From Leptothrix sp. (in: b-proteobacteria) (GTDB lineage Bacteria; Pseudomonadota; Gammaproteobacteria; Burkholderiales; Burkholderiaceae_C), in the NCBI GenBank assembly GCA_013822685.1, contig PNKV01000005.1, forward strand, positions 124,001 through 188,000: a stretch of 64,000 nucleotides of DNA, in the 5' to 3' direction. Position 1 is the first letter of the stretch; the number at the start of each line of letters is the position of its first letter. Under the pieces are notes generated by a model. It saw only the letters and a list, made by a program, of their open reading frames with translations, was not told where the DNA came from and did no database searches. Below are positions 24,397 through 33,684 of the stretch, piece by piece. Made by a program: the position numbers and the translations under genes.

Positions 24397-25030
24397 TCAA
24401 GGGGCCGTCATTGCCATTGTGGGCGCCGAGAGCACGGGCAAAACCGCCCTGGCGGCTGGCCTGACCCAAGCCCTGCAAGCCGAGGGCGTTAGCGCGGTCA
24501 TGGTGCCGGAGTTCTTGCGCGAGTTTTGCGATGAGCATGGCCGCACCCCGTTCCCTCATGAACAGTCGGCCATTGCTCGTGAACAGACCCGGCGCATTGT
24601 TCAGTCAGCGCAGCAACACGCCATCGTGGTGGCCGACACCACTGCCTTGATGACGGCGGTCTACAGCGACCACTTGTTCCATGACGCCAGCCTGTATGCG
24701 CAGGCCTTGAGTGACCACGCCCTGGCCCAGCTGACCTTGCTGACCGCCCTGGATCTGCCTTGGCAAGCCGATGGGCTGCAGCGTGACGGTGCCCATGTTC
24801 GCGAACCCGTTGACAGCCTCATCCGCCAGCATCTGGTGAGCGCCCGGCTGCCTTTCTCGGTGGTGGCAGGGCAGGGTGCGCACCGTCTGGATCAAGCCCT
24901 GCTGGCGGTCAGGCAGGCCCTGAGCGCTACTCAGCGCGCGCAGGCCAATGCCAGCCGTCCCCGGTGGCGCTGGGTGTGTGAGAAATGCGATGACGGCGAC
25001 TGCGAGCAGCACTGGCTGCCCCGCGCCTGA
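24368..25030 (+). CDS. NadR-type ATPase/nicotinamide riboside kinase-like protein
   Basis: A 220-residue P-loop protein of the AAA_28/NadR kinase type. Walker A is IVGAESTGKTALA near the N-terminus, followed by the NadR-like EFLREFCDEHGRTPF and VVADTTALMTAVYSDHLF. It lacks the nucleotidyltransferase domain of full NadR. It overlaps pnuC by 29 bases, and with it would trap imported nicotinamide riboside as NMN. The C-terminus, WVCEKCDDGDCEQHW, contains three Cys and a His and may bind a metal; this is not a feature I know from the family. Start MSRPCLTVAD at 24368 is the ATG closest to the P-loop domain. Confidence 0.8.
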   Translation: MSRPCLTVADQGAVIAIVGAESTGKTALAAGLTQALQAEGVSAVMVPEFLREFCDEHGRTPFPHEQSAIAREQTRRIVQSAQQHAIVVADTTALMTAVYSDHLFHDASLYAQALSDHALAQLTLLTALDLPWQADGLQRDGAHVREPVDSLIRQHLVSARLPFSVVAGQGAHRLDQALLAVRQALSATQRAQANASRPRWRWVCEKCDDGDCEQHWLPRA

Positions 25031-25039
25031 CCCTGACCC

Positions 25040-26038
25040 TCATTGCAGGCTTTTGGAGCCCGGTGGGTGGTCGGTGGTCTCGGTGAACAGCTCGGCAGCG
25101 TCCACCGCGTCAAATCGGTAGTGCGCGCCGCAGAACTCGCAGCCCACGTCGATCTGGGCTTGCTCGGTCAGGATGCTTTCAATCTCTTCGCGGCCCAGGT
25201 TGCGCAACATGGTGCCCACGCGCTCGCGTGAGCACGTGCAGGCAAAGTGCGGCCCTTCCAGGCCCTTCATCGGGTCGAAAAGGATGATGTCCTCTTCCCA
25301 GAACAGCCGGCGCAAAATGGTGTCGGCGTCCAGCGTCAACAGTTCTTCGCGCGTCAAGGTGGCGGCCAGGTAAGCGATGCGGTTGTACGCTTCGTTCAGG
25401 CCAATCTCGTCTTCGTCCGAGCGCTGTCCTGCGGCCAGGTTGCCGGTGCCCTCCATGGGCAAGCGTTGGATCAGCAGGCCGGCCGCGATGTTGTCGTTGG
25501 CGGCCAGGATCAGCTTGGTGTCCAGTTGCTCGGATTGCAGCATGTAGTGCTCAAGCACCTCGCTCAGTTGCAGCAAGGGTTCACGTTTGTCGCCATGCAG
25601 CGGCACCACGCCTTGGTAGGGTTGCTGGCCTGGCATGCGGTTCTGCGGGTCCAGCGTGATGGCACATCGGCCTTCACCGCCCACGTTCACCATCACGTCC
25701 AAAGGCAGGTGCCCTGAATCGGTGGAGGGCAACTCGCCCACCACCTTGGCCGTGGTGCGAAAGCCCAGGTCGGGCTGCACCTCGGCCACGGCCACCTTCA
25801 CGGGACCATCACCAAAGATCTGCAAAACCACCGCCCCATTGAACTTGATGTTGGCCTGCATGAGCACGCCCGCCGCGGCCATTTCGCCCAGCAACTGGCG
25901 CACGGGCTCCTCAAAAGTCTCGCTGGCATCGCGGCGGCGCAGCACCTCCTGCCAGGAGTCGGTCAAGCGGACCAGCATCCCTCGCACAGGCAAGCCATCG
26001 AACAAAAATTTATGCAGTTCCGTCGTCATCTCATTCAT
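25040..26038 (-). CDS. hslO: Redox-regulated chaperone Hsp33
   Basis: The 332-residue chaperone is activated by oxidation. The C-terminal zinc switch is visible as FACTCSRERV followed by VGCEFCGAHYRF (CxC and CxxC). The N-terminal domain with VRGMLVRL and GVLMQANIKFNGAVVLQI matches Hsp33. Its ATG overlaps the stop codon of the upstream hexapeptide-repeat gene (ATGA at 26035-26038), so the two are coupled. Confidence 0.95.
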   Translation of the reverse strand: MNEMTTELHKFLFDGLPVRGMLVRLTDSWQEVLRRRDASETFEEPVRQLLGEMAAAGVLMQANIKFNGAVVLQIFGDGPVKVAVAEVQPDLGFRTTAKVVGELPSTDSGHLPLDVMVNVGGEGRCAITLDPQNRMPGQQPYQGVVPLHGDKREPLLQLSEVLEHYMLQSEQLDTKLILAANDNIAAGLLIQRLPMEGTGNLAAGQRSDEDEIGLNEAYNRIAYLAATLTREELLTLDADTILRRLFWEEDIILFDPMKGLEGPHFACTCSRERVGTMLRNLGREEIESILTEQAQIDVGCEFCGAHYRFDAVDAAELFTETTDHPPGSKSLQ

Positions 26039-26574
26039 TCTTTGGGGGCGTCAATGCGCACCAGATCTGTTTTGAACTCACCCGCTTTTTGCACATACAT
26101 GGCGGTGCCGATGCTCATGCGGGCCAGTTCCATCTCGGTCAGGGGGCGCACAACCTTGGCGGGGCTGCCCAGGATGAGCATGCCTTCCGCGTCAAAAACC
26201 TTGCCTTCGGTGACCAGGGCGCCGGCGCCCACCAGGCAGTTCTTGCCAATGACCGCCCCGTTAAGCACCACGGCCTGGATGCCGATCAGGGCGCCGTCAC
26301 CGATGGTGCAGCCGTGCAGCATCACCTGGTGCCCAATCGTGACGTCGGTCCCCACGGTCAGCGCAAAACCGATGTCGGTGTGCAGCACCGAGGATTCCTG
26401 AACGTTCGAGCGAGCGCCGATGCGGATGGGTTCATTGTCGCCCCGCAATGTGGCCTGAGACCAGACGCTGCTGCCTTCGGCCAGGTGCACCTCTCCGATC
26501 ACGTCGGCCGATTCGGCGACATAGGCGGATGGGTGAGTTTGCGGACGCTTGTCCTTGATGCTGTAAAGGGCCAT
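26035..26574 (-). CDS. Gamma carbonic anhydrase-like hexapeptide-repeat protein
   Basis: The 179-residue left-handed beta-helix protein carries repeated hexapeptides (for example GARSNVQESSVLHTDIGF, VGTDVTIGHQVMLHGCTIG). The histidines in HTD and GHQVMLHG are the zinc ligands of the gamma-carbonic anhydrase/YrdA/CaiE-like group, and LGSPAKVVRPLTEME is the usual C-terminal part. Most family members have no proven activity. It is coupled to hslO and divergent from yaaA. Confidence 0.87.
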   Translation of the reverse strand: MALYSIKDKRPQTHPSAYVAESADVIGEVHLAEGSSVWSQATLRGDNEPIRIGARSNVQESSVLHTDIGFALTVGTDVTIGHQVMLHGCTIGDGALIGIQAVVLNGAVIGKNCLVGAGALVTEGKVFDAEGMLILGSPAKVVRPLTEMELARMSIGTAMYVQKAGEFKTDLVRIDAPKE

Positions 26575-26678
26575 GGACTCAATGTGGGGACGATGTGCTC
26601 TTATTCTAGGGCGCGCGTGCCAGCAGTCGCTTTATCATGCCCTGAGTCATGGGTTTCACGCCCGCCAACCACACCGCC

Positions 26679-27455
26679 ATGCTGATCCTGCTGTCCCCTG
26701 CCAAAAGCCTCGATTTCGAGAGTGCACCCACCACCGACCAACACACCTTGCCGGTGTTCGCCAAAGAGGCCTCGCAGTTGATTGATGTGCTGCGCCCCTA
26801 CACGCCCGCGCAAATCGCCTCCCTGATGGATTTGAGCGATGCCCTGGCCACGCTCAATGTGGCGCGCTATGGCGCCTGGCGCCCCAAATTCACCGCCAAG
26901 AACAGCAAGCAGGCGCTGCTGGCGTTCAATGGCGACGTCTATGGCGGGCTGGACGCGGCCAGCCTCAAACAGGCAGACCTGGACTGGGCCCAAGAACACC
27001 TGGCCATGCTCAGCGGCCTGTATGGCGTGCTGCGTCCCCTGGATTGGATGCAGCCTTACCGCCTGGAAATGAGCACCAAACTGGTCAATCCCAGGGGCAA
27101 GGACCTGTACGCATGGTGGGGCGACACCCTGGCCCTGCATTTGAATGAACGCTTGGCACAGCAGCCCGACAAGCTCATCATCAACCTTGCGTCGCAGGAG
27201 TACTTCAAAGCCGTCAAACGCAAGGCGCTCAAGGGCCGGGTGGTGGAGTGTGTGTTCGAAGATTGGAAGTCGGGCAAATGGAAGGTCATCAGCTTTCACG
27301 CCAAGCGCGCCCGGGGGTTGATGGCCCGGCATGCCATTGTTCGCAGGGCCAAAACCCTGAAGGATTTGCGCGGTTTTGCCGCCGAAGGCTACGCTTACGC
27401 CGAAGACGCCTCCGAGCCTGACCGCCTGGTTTTCAGGCGTCGCCTGGAGTCTTGA
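26679..27455 (+). CDS. yaaA: Peroxide stress protein YaaA
   Basis: The 258-residue protein matches the YaaA/UPF0246 family, which limits free iron and DNA damage during peroxide stress. Characteristic segments are MLILLSPAKSLDF at the N-terminus, GDVYGGLDA, YGVLRPLDWMQPYRLEM, NLASQEYFKAV, and HAKRARGLMARH. Length equals the E. coli protein. The start at 26679 gives the standard N-terminus; an in-frame ATG at 26649 adds ten unrelated residues. Confidence 0.94.
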   Translation: MLILLSPAKSLDFESAPTTDQHTLPVFAKEASQLIDVLRPYTPAQIASLMDLSDALATLNVARYGAWRPKFTAKNSKQALLAFNGDVYGGLDAASLKQADLDWAQEHLAMLSGLYGVLRPLDWMQPYRLEMSTKLVNPRGKDLYAWWGDTLALHLNERLAQQPDKLIINLASQEYFKAVKRKALKGRVVECVFEDWKSGKWKVISFHAKRARGLMARHAIVRRAKTLKDLRGFAAEGYAYAEDASEPDRLVFRRRLES

Positions 27456-27478
27456 TTGCATTGATCAGAGAGGACGAC

Positions 27479-28315
27479 ATGCCAGAGCAGGTCATCACCC
27501 CCGAGTTGCAGAAATGGATCATTGACCAGGCGGCAGCCGGGCACAGCGCGGAGTCCGTGCTGGATGCCATGAAGGCCAGTGGCTGGAGCGAAGACACCGC
27601 GCTGGCCGCCTTGGAAAACACGCTGACAAACCAGGCCCTGCCTTTGATCGAGGCCAGTCGCCCTTTGCCCGAGGTGGTGGTGGGTGAGGGTAGTGCGACC
27701 GTTTGGGCCCATGACCGGGAGGTGAGCGTGCTGGCGAGCATGGCGCGCCCGCATGTGGTGGTGCTTGGGGGCTTGCTGTCGGCCCAGGAGTGCCAGGAAA
27801 TGATCGAGTTGGCGCAACCCAGGCTGGCCCGTTCAGAAACCGTGATCAATGCCACCGGGGGCAGCGAAGTCAACGTGGCACGGACCAGCCAGGGCATGTT
27901 TTTTGGCCGGGCAGAAAACGAGTTGTGCCAGCGTGTTGAGGCGCGCATCGCGGCTTTGTTGAACTGGCCTGTCGAGCGCGGTGAGGGCTTGCAGATTTTG
28001 CGTTACGGCCCAGGCGCCGAGTACAAACCGCACTACGACTACTTTGACCCTACCCAACCCGGGACCCCGGCCGTTTTGCGGCGTGGAGGGCAACGCGTGG
28101 CCACCTTGGTGACCTACCTGAATACCCCGGCCTCGGGTGGTGCCACCATATTTCCGGATGTGGGTTTCCAGGTCAACGCAGTGGCGGGCAACGCGGTGTT
28201 TTTCAGTTACGCCTTGCCTCACCCGATGACCCAAACCCTGCATGGCGGTGCCCCGGTGTTGGCCGGCGAGAAATGGGTGGCCACCAAATGGTTGCGCGAG
28301 CAGCGTTTTGAATGA
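27479..28315 (+). CDS. Prolyl 4-hydroxylase-like 2-oxoglutarate/Fe(II) oxygenase
   Basis: The 278-residue protein has an N-terminal helical segment (about residues 1-60) and a C-terminal double-stranded beta-helix oxygenase domain. The iron ligands are the His and Asp in KPHYDYFDP and the distal His in QTLHGGAPVL, followed by EKWVATKWLRE where a basic residue binds 2-oxoglutarate. GGQRVATLVTYLNTPASGG is typical of P4Hc proteins. An AGAGAGG ribosome binding site at 27467-27473 supports the ATG at 27479. The target protein is unknown. Confidence 0.88.
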   Translation: MPEQVITPELQKWIIDQAAAGHSAESVLDAMKASGWSEDTALAALENTLTNQALPLIEASRPLPEVVVGEGSATVWAHDREVSVLASMARPHVVVLGGLLSAQECQEMIELAQPRLARSETVINATGGSEVNVARTSQGMFFGRAENELCQRVEARIAALLNWPVERGEGLQILRYGPGAEYKPHYDYFDPTQPGTPAVLRRGGQRVATLVTYLNTPASGGATIFPDVGFQVNAVAGNAVFFSYALPHPMTQTLHGGAPVLAGEKWVATKWLREQRFE

Positions 28316-28391
28316 TGGCGCATCAGAAACTTTCTTAGAAATTCATGAGCGGCCTGTCAACCGGGGTATTTCAGCCCGCGTTGAGCACATA

Positions 28392-28413
28392 CAGATTCGG
28401 CCTCTTGAATCTG
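28392..28413 (+). promoter_or_regulatory. Inverted repeat upstream of the small Ala/Lys-rich gene
   Basis: CAGATTC (28392-28398) and GAATCTG (28407-28413) form a perfect 7 bp inverted repeat with an 8-base centre, 35 bases ahead of the ATG at 28449. It may be an operator or a leader hairpin. Confidence 0.35.
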
Positions 28414-28448
28414 AGCACCAACCTTATTCAAATCTTTTGGAGTTTTTA

Positions 28449-28667
28449 ATGAAGAAACTGATCGCCGCTTTGATCGCTTCGATGTTCGCTGTGGGCGCTT
28501 TCGCCGCTGACGCTGCGCCTGCTGCCGCTCCAGAAGCTGCTTCGGCCGCATCGGCTGCTGCGTCCAAGCCTGCCAAGAAGGCCAAGCACCACGCCAAGAA
28601 GAAGGCTGCCCACAAGGCTTCCGCCGCTTCTGCTGCTTCCGCTGCTGCTCCCGCCGCTTCGAAGTAA
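28449..28667 (+). CDS. Small secreted Ala/Lys-rich protein
   Basis: The 72-residue product starts with a clear signal peptide (MKKLIAALIASMFAVGAFA, cleaved before ADAAP). The mature part is almost only Ala, Ser, Lys, Pro and His, with SAASAAASKPAKKAKHHAKK and AASAASAASAAAPA repeats, so it is probably disordered and basic. Short proteins of this make-up are common in Burkholderiales and have no known function. A GGAG lies about six bases ahead of the ATG, and a strong terminator follows, so it is transcribed alone. Confidence 0.75.
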   Translation: MKKLIAALIASMFAVGAFAADAAPAAAPEAASAASAAASKPAKKAKHHAKKKAAHKASAASAASAAAPAASK

Positions 28668-28683
28668 TCGCGTCGAGCCCAAC

Positions 28684-28710
28684 AAAAAACCCGGCACTGC
28701 CGGGTTTTTT
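28684..28710 (+). terminator. Strong terminator, possibly bidirectional
   Basis: The stem AAAAAACCCGGC (28684-28695)/GCCGGGTTTTTT (28699-28710) is perfect over 12 bp with an ACT loop. It has T runs on both strands, so it can end the Ala/Lys-rich gene and also the convergent rhlE gene. Confidence 0.9.
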
Positions 28711-28737
28711 GTTGTCGTTCAAACCTGTGCGTTTGAA

Positions 28738-30111
28738 TCAGCGTGTGCGATCGCGCACCACAGGAGCAGCGCCACGATTGCCGCCACCACCACCGCCGCC
28801 GCGCTTGTCACCATTGCCGCGCGAGTCACCACCACGCGGTGATCCGTTGCGAGGTGCAGCAGCACGGCCGCCGCCGCCAGGGCGGCCACCGCCACTGGAG
28901 CCACCACGGCCACCGCCGGGTGCGCCATGCAAGGTGCGACGACCCAGTTGAATGGGCTCGGCCTTTGCCGTGGGATCGGGCTCGAAACCGGCGACCACTT
29001 CGCGCTGGATCGGCCGCTTGATGAGCTTCTCGATGTCGGCCAGGAAGTTTTCTTCGTCCACACAGACCAGCGAAATCGCCTCGCCTTCAGCGCCCGCACG
29101 ACCGGTGCGGCCAATGCGGTGCACATAGTCTTCGGCGACGTTGGGCAGTTCGTAGTTGATGACGTGGGGCAACTGGTCGATGTCAATGCCACGGGCAGCG
29201 ATGTCCGTGGCCACCAGCACCTGAAGATCGCCGGACTTGAACTCGGCCAAGGCGCGTGTGCGGGCGCTCTGGCTCTTGTTGCCATGGATGGCCATGGCGG
29301 TGATGCCTTGCTTTTCCAAGTACTCAACCAGGCGGTTGGCGCCGTGTTTCATGCGCGTGAACACCAGCACCTGGTGCCAGTTCTGCGACTTGATCAGGTG
29401 CGTCAGCAGTTCTTTTTTCTGATCGCGGTCAACTGGGTGGACCTTCTGCGAGATGGTCTCGGCCGTCGTGTTGCGGCGAGCCACTTCGATCATCTGGGGG
29501 GCATTGAGCAGGCGGTCTGCCAGTGCCTTGATCTCGTCCGAGAAAGTGGCCGAGAACAGCAGGCTTTGCTTCTTGGGGGGGACGATGGCCAGAACGCGGC
29601 GGATGTCATGGACGAAGCCCATGTCCAGCATGCGATCGGCCTCGTCCAGGACGAAGATCTCGACGTGGCCGAGATCCAATGTGCCTTGCTGGTGGTGATC
29701 CAGCAGGCGGCCAGGCGTGGCCACCAGGATATCGACACCGCGGCGCAACGCATCGATCTGGGGCTTCATGCCGACCCCGCCAAACATGACCATGGAGCGC
29801 AGTGGCAGGTATTTGCCATAGACGCGCACGCTTTCTTCAACCTGGGCTGCGAGTTCGCGCGTTGGGGTCAAGATCAGCGCACGGATGTGACGACGAGCAC
29901 CCTGCGGTGCAGGATTGACGGCCAACTTGTGCAACAAGGGCAAAGTGAAACCGGCGGTTTTGCCCGTTCCTGTTTGCGCGCCTGCCAGCAAGTCACCACC
30001 GCTGAGCACGGCGGGAATGGCCTGTGCCTGGATGGGTGTGGGGACGGTGTAACCGGCCTCGGCGATTGCTTTCAGCAACGGCTCAGCCAACCCCAATGAT
30101 TCAAACAACAT
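28738..30111 (-). CDS. rhlE: DEAD-box RNA helicase RhlE
   Basis: The 457-residue ATP-dependent RNA helicase shows [19 protein letters not shown] with the Q motif ([10 protein letters not shown]), AQTGTGKT (Walker A), [21 protein letters not shown], and [10 protein letters not shown]. The C-terminal 70 or so residues are Gly/Arg/Pro-rich with RGG-like repeats, typical of RhlE and likely RNA-binding. The start at 30111 ([11 protein letters not shown]) is used because the in-frame extension upstream is not conserved. Confidence 0.94.
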   Translation of the reverse strand: MLFESLGLAEPLLKAIAEAGYTVPTPIQAQAIPAVLSGGDLLAGAQTGTGKTAGFTLPLLHKLAVNPAPQGARRHIRALILTPTRELAAQVEESVRVYGKYLPLRSMVMFGGVGMKPQIDALRRGVDILVATPGRLLDHHQQGTLDLGHVEIFVLDEADRMLDMGFVHDIRRVLAIVPPKKQSLLFSATFSDEIKALADRLLNAPQMIEVARRNTTAETISQKVHPVDRDQKKELLTHLIKSQNWHQVLVFTRMKHGANRLVEYLEKQGITAMAIHGNKSQSARTRALAEFKSGDLQVLVATDIAARGIDIDQLPHVINYELPNVAEDYVHRIGRTGRAGAEGEAISLVCVDEENFLADIEKLIKRPIQREVVAGFEPDPTAKAEPIQLGRRTLHGAPGGGRGGSSGGGRPGGGGRAAAPRNGSPRGGDSRGNGDKRGGGGGGGNRGAAPVVRDRTR

Positions 30112-30396
30112 AAAACAGGCCCATGAAAGGTTATACGGCGACTGCACTCGCTTCTTCCGGGCCTGGAATAGACGAGTCAACCGGTGGTGCGTGGGCAACC
30201 TGACATGATAACATGTAACTAAAGGTTGCTCGAATTCACCAAGGTTAAATTGTAGGGCGAAGCGTGAATATTGCATAGCCTGTCCCAAATCTTAGGGGCG
30301 CTCCGGCGAGCTATTGGCGTCAATTTGTATCGGGGTGGCTGCAAACTGAGTGCGCGCCCGGGGAATAAGCCGTCCACCGCCCGGTAAAATCGGGCG
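30112..30396. promoter_or_regulatory. Divergent intergenic region between rhlE and dnaX
   Basis: This 285-base gap must hold the promoters of rhlE (left) and dnaX (right). It contains the short inverted repeat ACATG-ATAA-CATGT (30203-30216), a plausible operator. No convincing 4.5S RNA sequence, often found near dnaX in other bacteria, was seen. Promoter hexamers could not be assigned with confidence. Confidence 0.3.
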
Positions 30397-32214
30397 ATGA
30401 GTTCAATGGTTCTTGCCCGCAAATACCGTCCCCACAGTTTCGAGGCCATGGTTGGCCAGGGGCATGTGGTTCAGGCTTTGAGCAACGCGCTCACGCAGCA
30501 GCGCTTGCACCATGCCTATTTGTTCACCGGAACGCGAGGGGTGGGCAAAACCACGGTCTCGCGCATTTTGGCCAAGTCGCTCAATTGCGTTGGCCTGGAT
30601 GGCTCAGGCGGTATCACGGCGCACCCCTGCGGGCAGTGCCAGCCCTGCCGAGACATCGACTCGGGCCGTTTCGTGGACTACGTTGAGCTCGACGCCGCCT
30701 CAAACCGCGGGGTGGAAGAGATCTCGCAACTGCTGGACCAATCGGTGTACAAGCCGGTGGTCGGGCGCTTCAAGGTCTACATGATCGACGAAGTGCACAT
30801 GCTGACCAACCACGCTTTCAACGCCATGTTGAAAACGCTGGAAGAGCCGCCTGATTACTTGAAGTTCGTGCTGGCCACCACCGATCCGCAAAAGGTGCCG
30901 GTGACCGTGCTGTCTCGTTGCCTGCAATTCAATTTGCGCCCGATGGCCATGCAGACCGTGCAAGACCACTTGCAGCAGGTGATGGCCTCCGAGGGGATCA
31001 GTGCAGAGCCTGGCGCCTTGAGCCTGCTGGCCCGGGCGGCCCGAGGCTCGATGCGCGATGCCTTGTCGCTGACCGACCAGGCCATCGCCTTTGGCGGTGG
31101 AAGCCTGCTGGAAGCCAACGTGCGGCAAATGCTGGGCGCGGTTGACCGGCAGCATATCCAGAAGATCATTGAATCAGTGTCTGCTGGAGACGGGGCTGGC
31201 CTGGTGGCGGCGGTTGATACCTTGCGAGAGCTGGGCCTGTCGGCCTCGGGCACGTTGGAAGAGTTGGCCACGGCCTTGCAGCGCATGGCGGTGATCCAGG
31301 CGGTGCCTCAAGCAGCCGATGCCTCGGACCCTGACGCGGCTTTGTGGCAGTCTCTGGCCGGCATGTTGGCACCGGACGAAACCCAGTTGTTTTACAGCCT
31401 GGCTTTGCAAGGGCGGGCGGAATTGGCCTTGGCACCGGACGAGTACAGCGGCCTGTTGATGCTGCTGTTGCGCTTGCTGGCTTTCAAACCCGCGCAGGCC
31501 GGACAACACACAGGAGACCGGGCCGCTCCCAGCCCAAAAGCTGAAAGCTCGGGTGCCGCCGCCAGGCGGGCCCCCGAGCCAGTGCAAAAGGTGGCGGCTG
31601 AGGCCCCACCCGCCGTGGCTCGGCCCGTAGTGGCCAGGGCAGCACCCGCGCCCGAGGTGCCCCAGGGCATTCCCCCGTGGGAGGTTTTGCCCGACCAGGC
31701 TTACGAGGCGGGCAATGCCGAGCCCGACTCGCCACCCGCTGAAGCGCCGGCCTTGGTTGAAGCCTCCGCGCCGATGCCGGCACCTGCCCCAGTGGCCGCC
31801 GCCTTGCCAGACGATCCCTTGTCAGATCGTTGGGCGCAGTTGGTCGCCCAGATGGCGGCCCGCAACAGCATCACCGCACTGGTCCGCGAATTGGCCATGC
31901 AGGCCCAGTGCGTGGCCAGCATGGAAGAAGGCGGGGGCAGCCGCTGGCGCCTGCGCGTCGAGCGTGAGAGCTTGCGCGGCGACATGCACCGCGAGCGCCT
32001 GGCGCAGGCTTTATCGCAGTTGCTGGAGCACCCGGCCGTGATCGAGCTGGAAGGCGGTGCGGCGGTCAACACCCCGGCACAGCGCGACCAGGCCGCCCGA
32101 GAACGCCGTCAGCGCGCCGCCGAGGATTTGATCCAACGCGACCCACTGGTGGTCTCGGCCCTGGCCCAGTATCCTGGTGCCCGCATCGTCGCGGGTTCGA
32201 TCCGCCCGGTGTGA
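30397..32214 (+). CDS. dnaX: DNA polymerase III subunits tau and gamma
   Basis: The 605-residue clamp-loader ATPase has Walker A GTRGVGKTTVSR, a zinc module with Cys residues in NCVGLDGSGG and PCGQCQPCRD, Walker B YMIDEVHMLT, and the SRC sensor (TVLSRCLQF). A long Ala/Pro-rich linker (about residues 370-460) leads to the tau C-terminal domain that binds the polymerase. I saw no A-rich slippery run like that used in E. coli to make gamma, so possibly only tau is made. It is followed by ybaB and recR. Confidence 0.95.
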   Translation: MSSMVLARKYRPHSFEAMVGQGHVVQALSNALTQQRLHHAYLFTGTRGVGKTTVSRILAKSLNCVGLDGSGGITAHPCGQCQPCRDIDSGRFVDYVELDAASNRGVEEISQLLDQSVYKPVVGRFKVYMIDEVHMLTNHAFNAMLKTLEEPPDYLKFVLATTDPQKVPVTVLSRCLQFNLRPMAMQTVQDHLQQVMASEGISAEPGALSLLARAARGSMRDALSLTDQAIAFGGGSLLEANVRQMLGAVDRQHIQKIIESVSAGDGAGLVAAVDTLRELGLSASGTLEELATALQRMAVIQAVPQAADASDPDAALWQSLAGMLAPDETQLFYSLALQGRAELALAPDEYSGLLMLLLRLLAFKPAQAGQHTGDRAAPSPKAESSGAAARRAPEPVQKVAAEAPPAVARPVVARAAPAPEVPQGIPPWEVLPDQAYEAGNAEPDSPPAEAPALVEASAPMPAPAPVAAALPDDPLSDRWAQLVAQMAARNSITALVRELAMQAQCVASMEEGGGSRWRLRVERESLRGDMHRERLAQALSQLLEHPAVIELEGGAAVNTPAQRDQAARERRQRAAEDLIQRDPLVVSALAQYPGARIVAGSIRPV

Positions 32215-32275
32215 GGGCAAGCCCGTGTTCCGGGCGACAATCATGGTTTGCATTAGCGTTAGATAAGGAATCGTC

Positions 32276-32602
32276 ATGCTCAAAGGACAACTCGCCGGCT
32301 TGATGAAGCAAGCCCAGCAAATGCAGGACAACCTGAAGAAGGCCCAGGACGAACTGGGCCTGATCGAGGTGGAAGGCCAGTCTGGCGCTGGCCTGGTCAA
32401 AGTGCTGATGACCTGCAAGAACGACGTCAAGCGCGTCACCATCGACCCCAGCCTGCTGGCCGACGACAAGGACATGCTGGAAGACCTGGTCGCTGCCGCC
32501 TTCAACGACGCGGTCCGCCGCGCTGAGGCCACGTCGCAAGAAAAGATGGGCAAGTTGACGGCCGGTATGCCCATGCCTCCCGGCATGAAGCTGCCGTTCT
32601 GA
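32276..32602 (+). CDS. ybaB: YbaB/EbfC nucleoid-associated protein
   Basis: The 108-residue DNA-binding protein starts with [21 protein letters not shown] and contains [14 protein letters not shown] and [20 protein letters not shown], the family's conserved blocks. It acts as a dimer that coats DNA. It lies in the usual place between dnaX and recR, with a start 61 bases after the dnaX stop. Confidence 0.94.
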   Translation: MLKGQLAGLMKQAQQMQDNLKKAQDELGLIEVEGQSGAGLVKVLMTCKNDVKRVTIDPSLLADDKDMLEDLVAAAFNDAVRRAEATSQEKMGKLTAGMPMPPGMKLPF

Positions 32603-32612
32603 TCGAACCGAC

Positions 32613-33200
32613 ATGGCCGATCCGGCTTTAGAGGTCCTGATCGACGCTCTGCGCTGCCTGCCCGGTGTCGGGCAGAAATCGGCGCAGCGCATGGCGTTTC
32701 ACTTGTTGCAGCATGACCGCGTCGGGGCCATGAAGCTATCGCACGCGCTGGCCGCGTCCATCGATGAGATCGGGCATTGCGAGCGTTGCCATACCTTCAG
32801 CCGCGCGCCCGTGTGCGATGTCTGCCAAGACGAGTCACGTGATCAAAGCCTGCTGTGTGTGGTCGAAAGCCCCGCCGATCAGGCCGCCTTCGAGCGCACC
32901 GGCAGCTACCATGGGCTGTACTTCGTGCTGCTGGGGCGGCTCAGCCCGCTGGATGGCATCGGGGTGCACGACATTGGCCTGACGGCCTTGCTGCAACGCG
33001 CGGTCGATGGGTTGGTCGCCGAGGTGATCCTGGCCACCAATTTCAACGCTGAAGGCGAGGCCACGGCCCACGTCATCGGCGAGGCATTGCGCCAGCGTGG
33101 CATGAAAGTAACGCGCCTGGCGAGAGGCGTGCCCGTCGGCAGTGAGTTGGAGTACGTGGACCTGGGTACCATTGCGCACGCGTTCATGGATCGTCGCTGA
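32613..33200 (+). CDS. recR: Recombination protein RecR
   Basis: The 195-residue protein acts with RecF and RecO to load RecA at gaps. It has a helix-hairpin-helix ([20 protein letters not shown]), a four-cysteine zinc finger ([16 protein letters not shown]), and a Toprim domain ([21 protein letters not shown]). It is ten bases after ybaB, consistent with one operon. Confidence 0.96.
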   Translation: MADPALEVLIDALRCLPGVGQKSAQRMAFHLLQHDRVGAMKLSHALAASIDEIGHCERCHTFSRAPVCDVCQDESRDQSLLCVVESPADQAAFERTGSYHGLYFVLLGRLSPLDGIGVHDIGLTALLQRAVDGLVAEVILATNFNAEGEATAHVIGEALRQRGMKVTRLARGVPVGSELEYVDLGTIAHAFMDRR

Positions 33201-33261
33201 TTGATCCCTGCGCGTTTGTTCCAAAACAGACATGGGTCCGAGAGACCGAGGAGATTTTTTG

Positions 33262-33657
33262 ATGACGATTGCCAAATGGACCGTCTTGGCCGCTTTCATG
33301 CTGCCTGTGCTGACTGTGGGCTTGGCCAAGGCCGCCACGATCAAGCTGGGCCGCCGCAACGGTGGCTATGACAACAACAACCCGCGCGAATGGGCGGGCA
33401 AGCTGACGGGCTGGCACCAGCGTGCCCATGCCGCGCAGATCAATGGTTTTGAAGCGCTGCCCTTGTTCGCCGCGGCGGTGATCTTTGCGCAGATGGCGCA
33501 GGCTGATCAGCAGCGCATCGACATGCTGGCCCTGGCCTTCATCGGCATCCGCGTGGTGTACACAGCCATGTACCTGGCCAACTTGGGTTCATTGCGTACC
33601 CTGGTGTGGGGAGCTGGCCTGGCCACCAACGTCTTGCTGCTGGCGATGGCGGCCTGA
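33262..33657 (+). CDS. MAPEG family membrane protein
   Basis: The 131-residue protein has about four membrane helices and the MAPEG motifs NPREWAGKLTGWHQRAHAAQINGFEALPLF and the following helices. Eukaryotic relatives are glutathione-dependent enzymes, but bacterial members are mostly uncharacterised. A GAGGAG ribosome binding site just upstream supports the ATG at 33262. It is convergent with mltD. Confidence 0.82.
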   Translation: MTIAKWTVLAAFMLPVLTVGLAKAATIKLGRRNGGYDNNNPREWAGKLTGWHQRAHAAQINGFEALPLFAAAVIFAQMAQADQQRIDMLALAFIGIRVVYTAMYLANLGSLRTLVWGAGLATNVLLLAMAA

Positions 33658-33684
33658 GAACCAGGCCCTGAGATTGCGGGGAGG

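Noticed and set aside
30112..30396. 4.5S signal recognition particle RNA next to dnaX
   Set aside because: The conserved GGAAGGAAGCAGC-type loop is not present in this gap.
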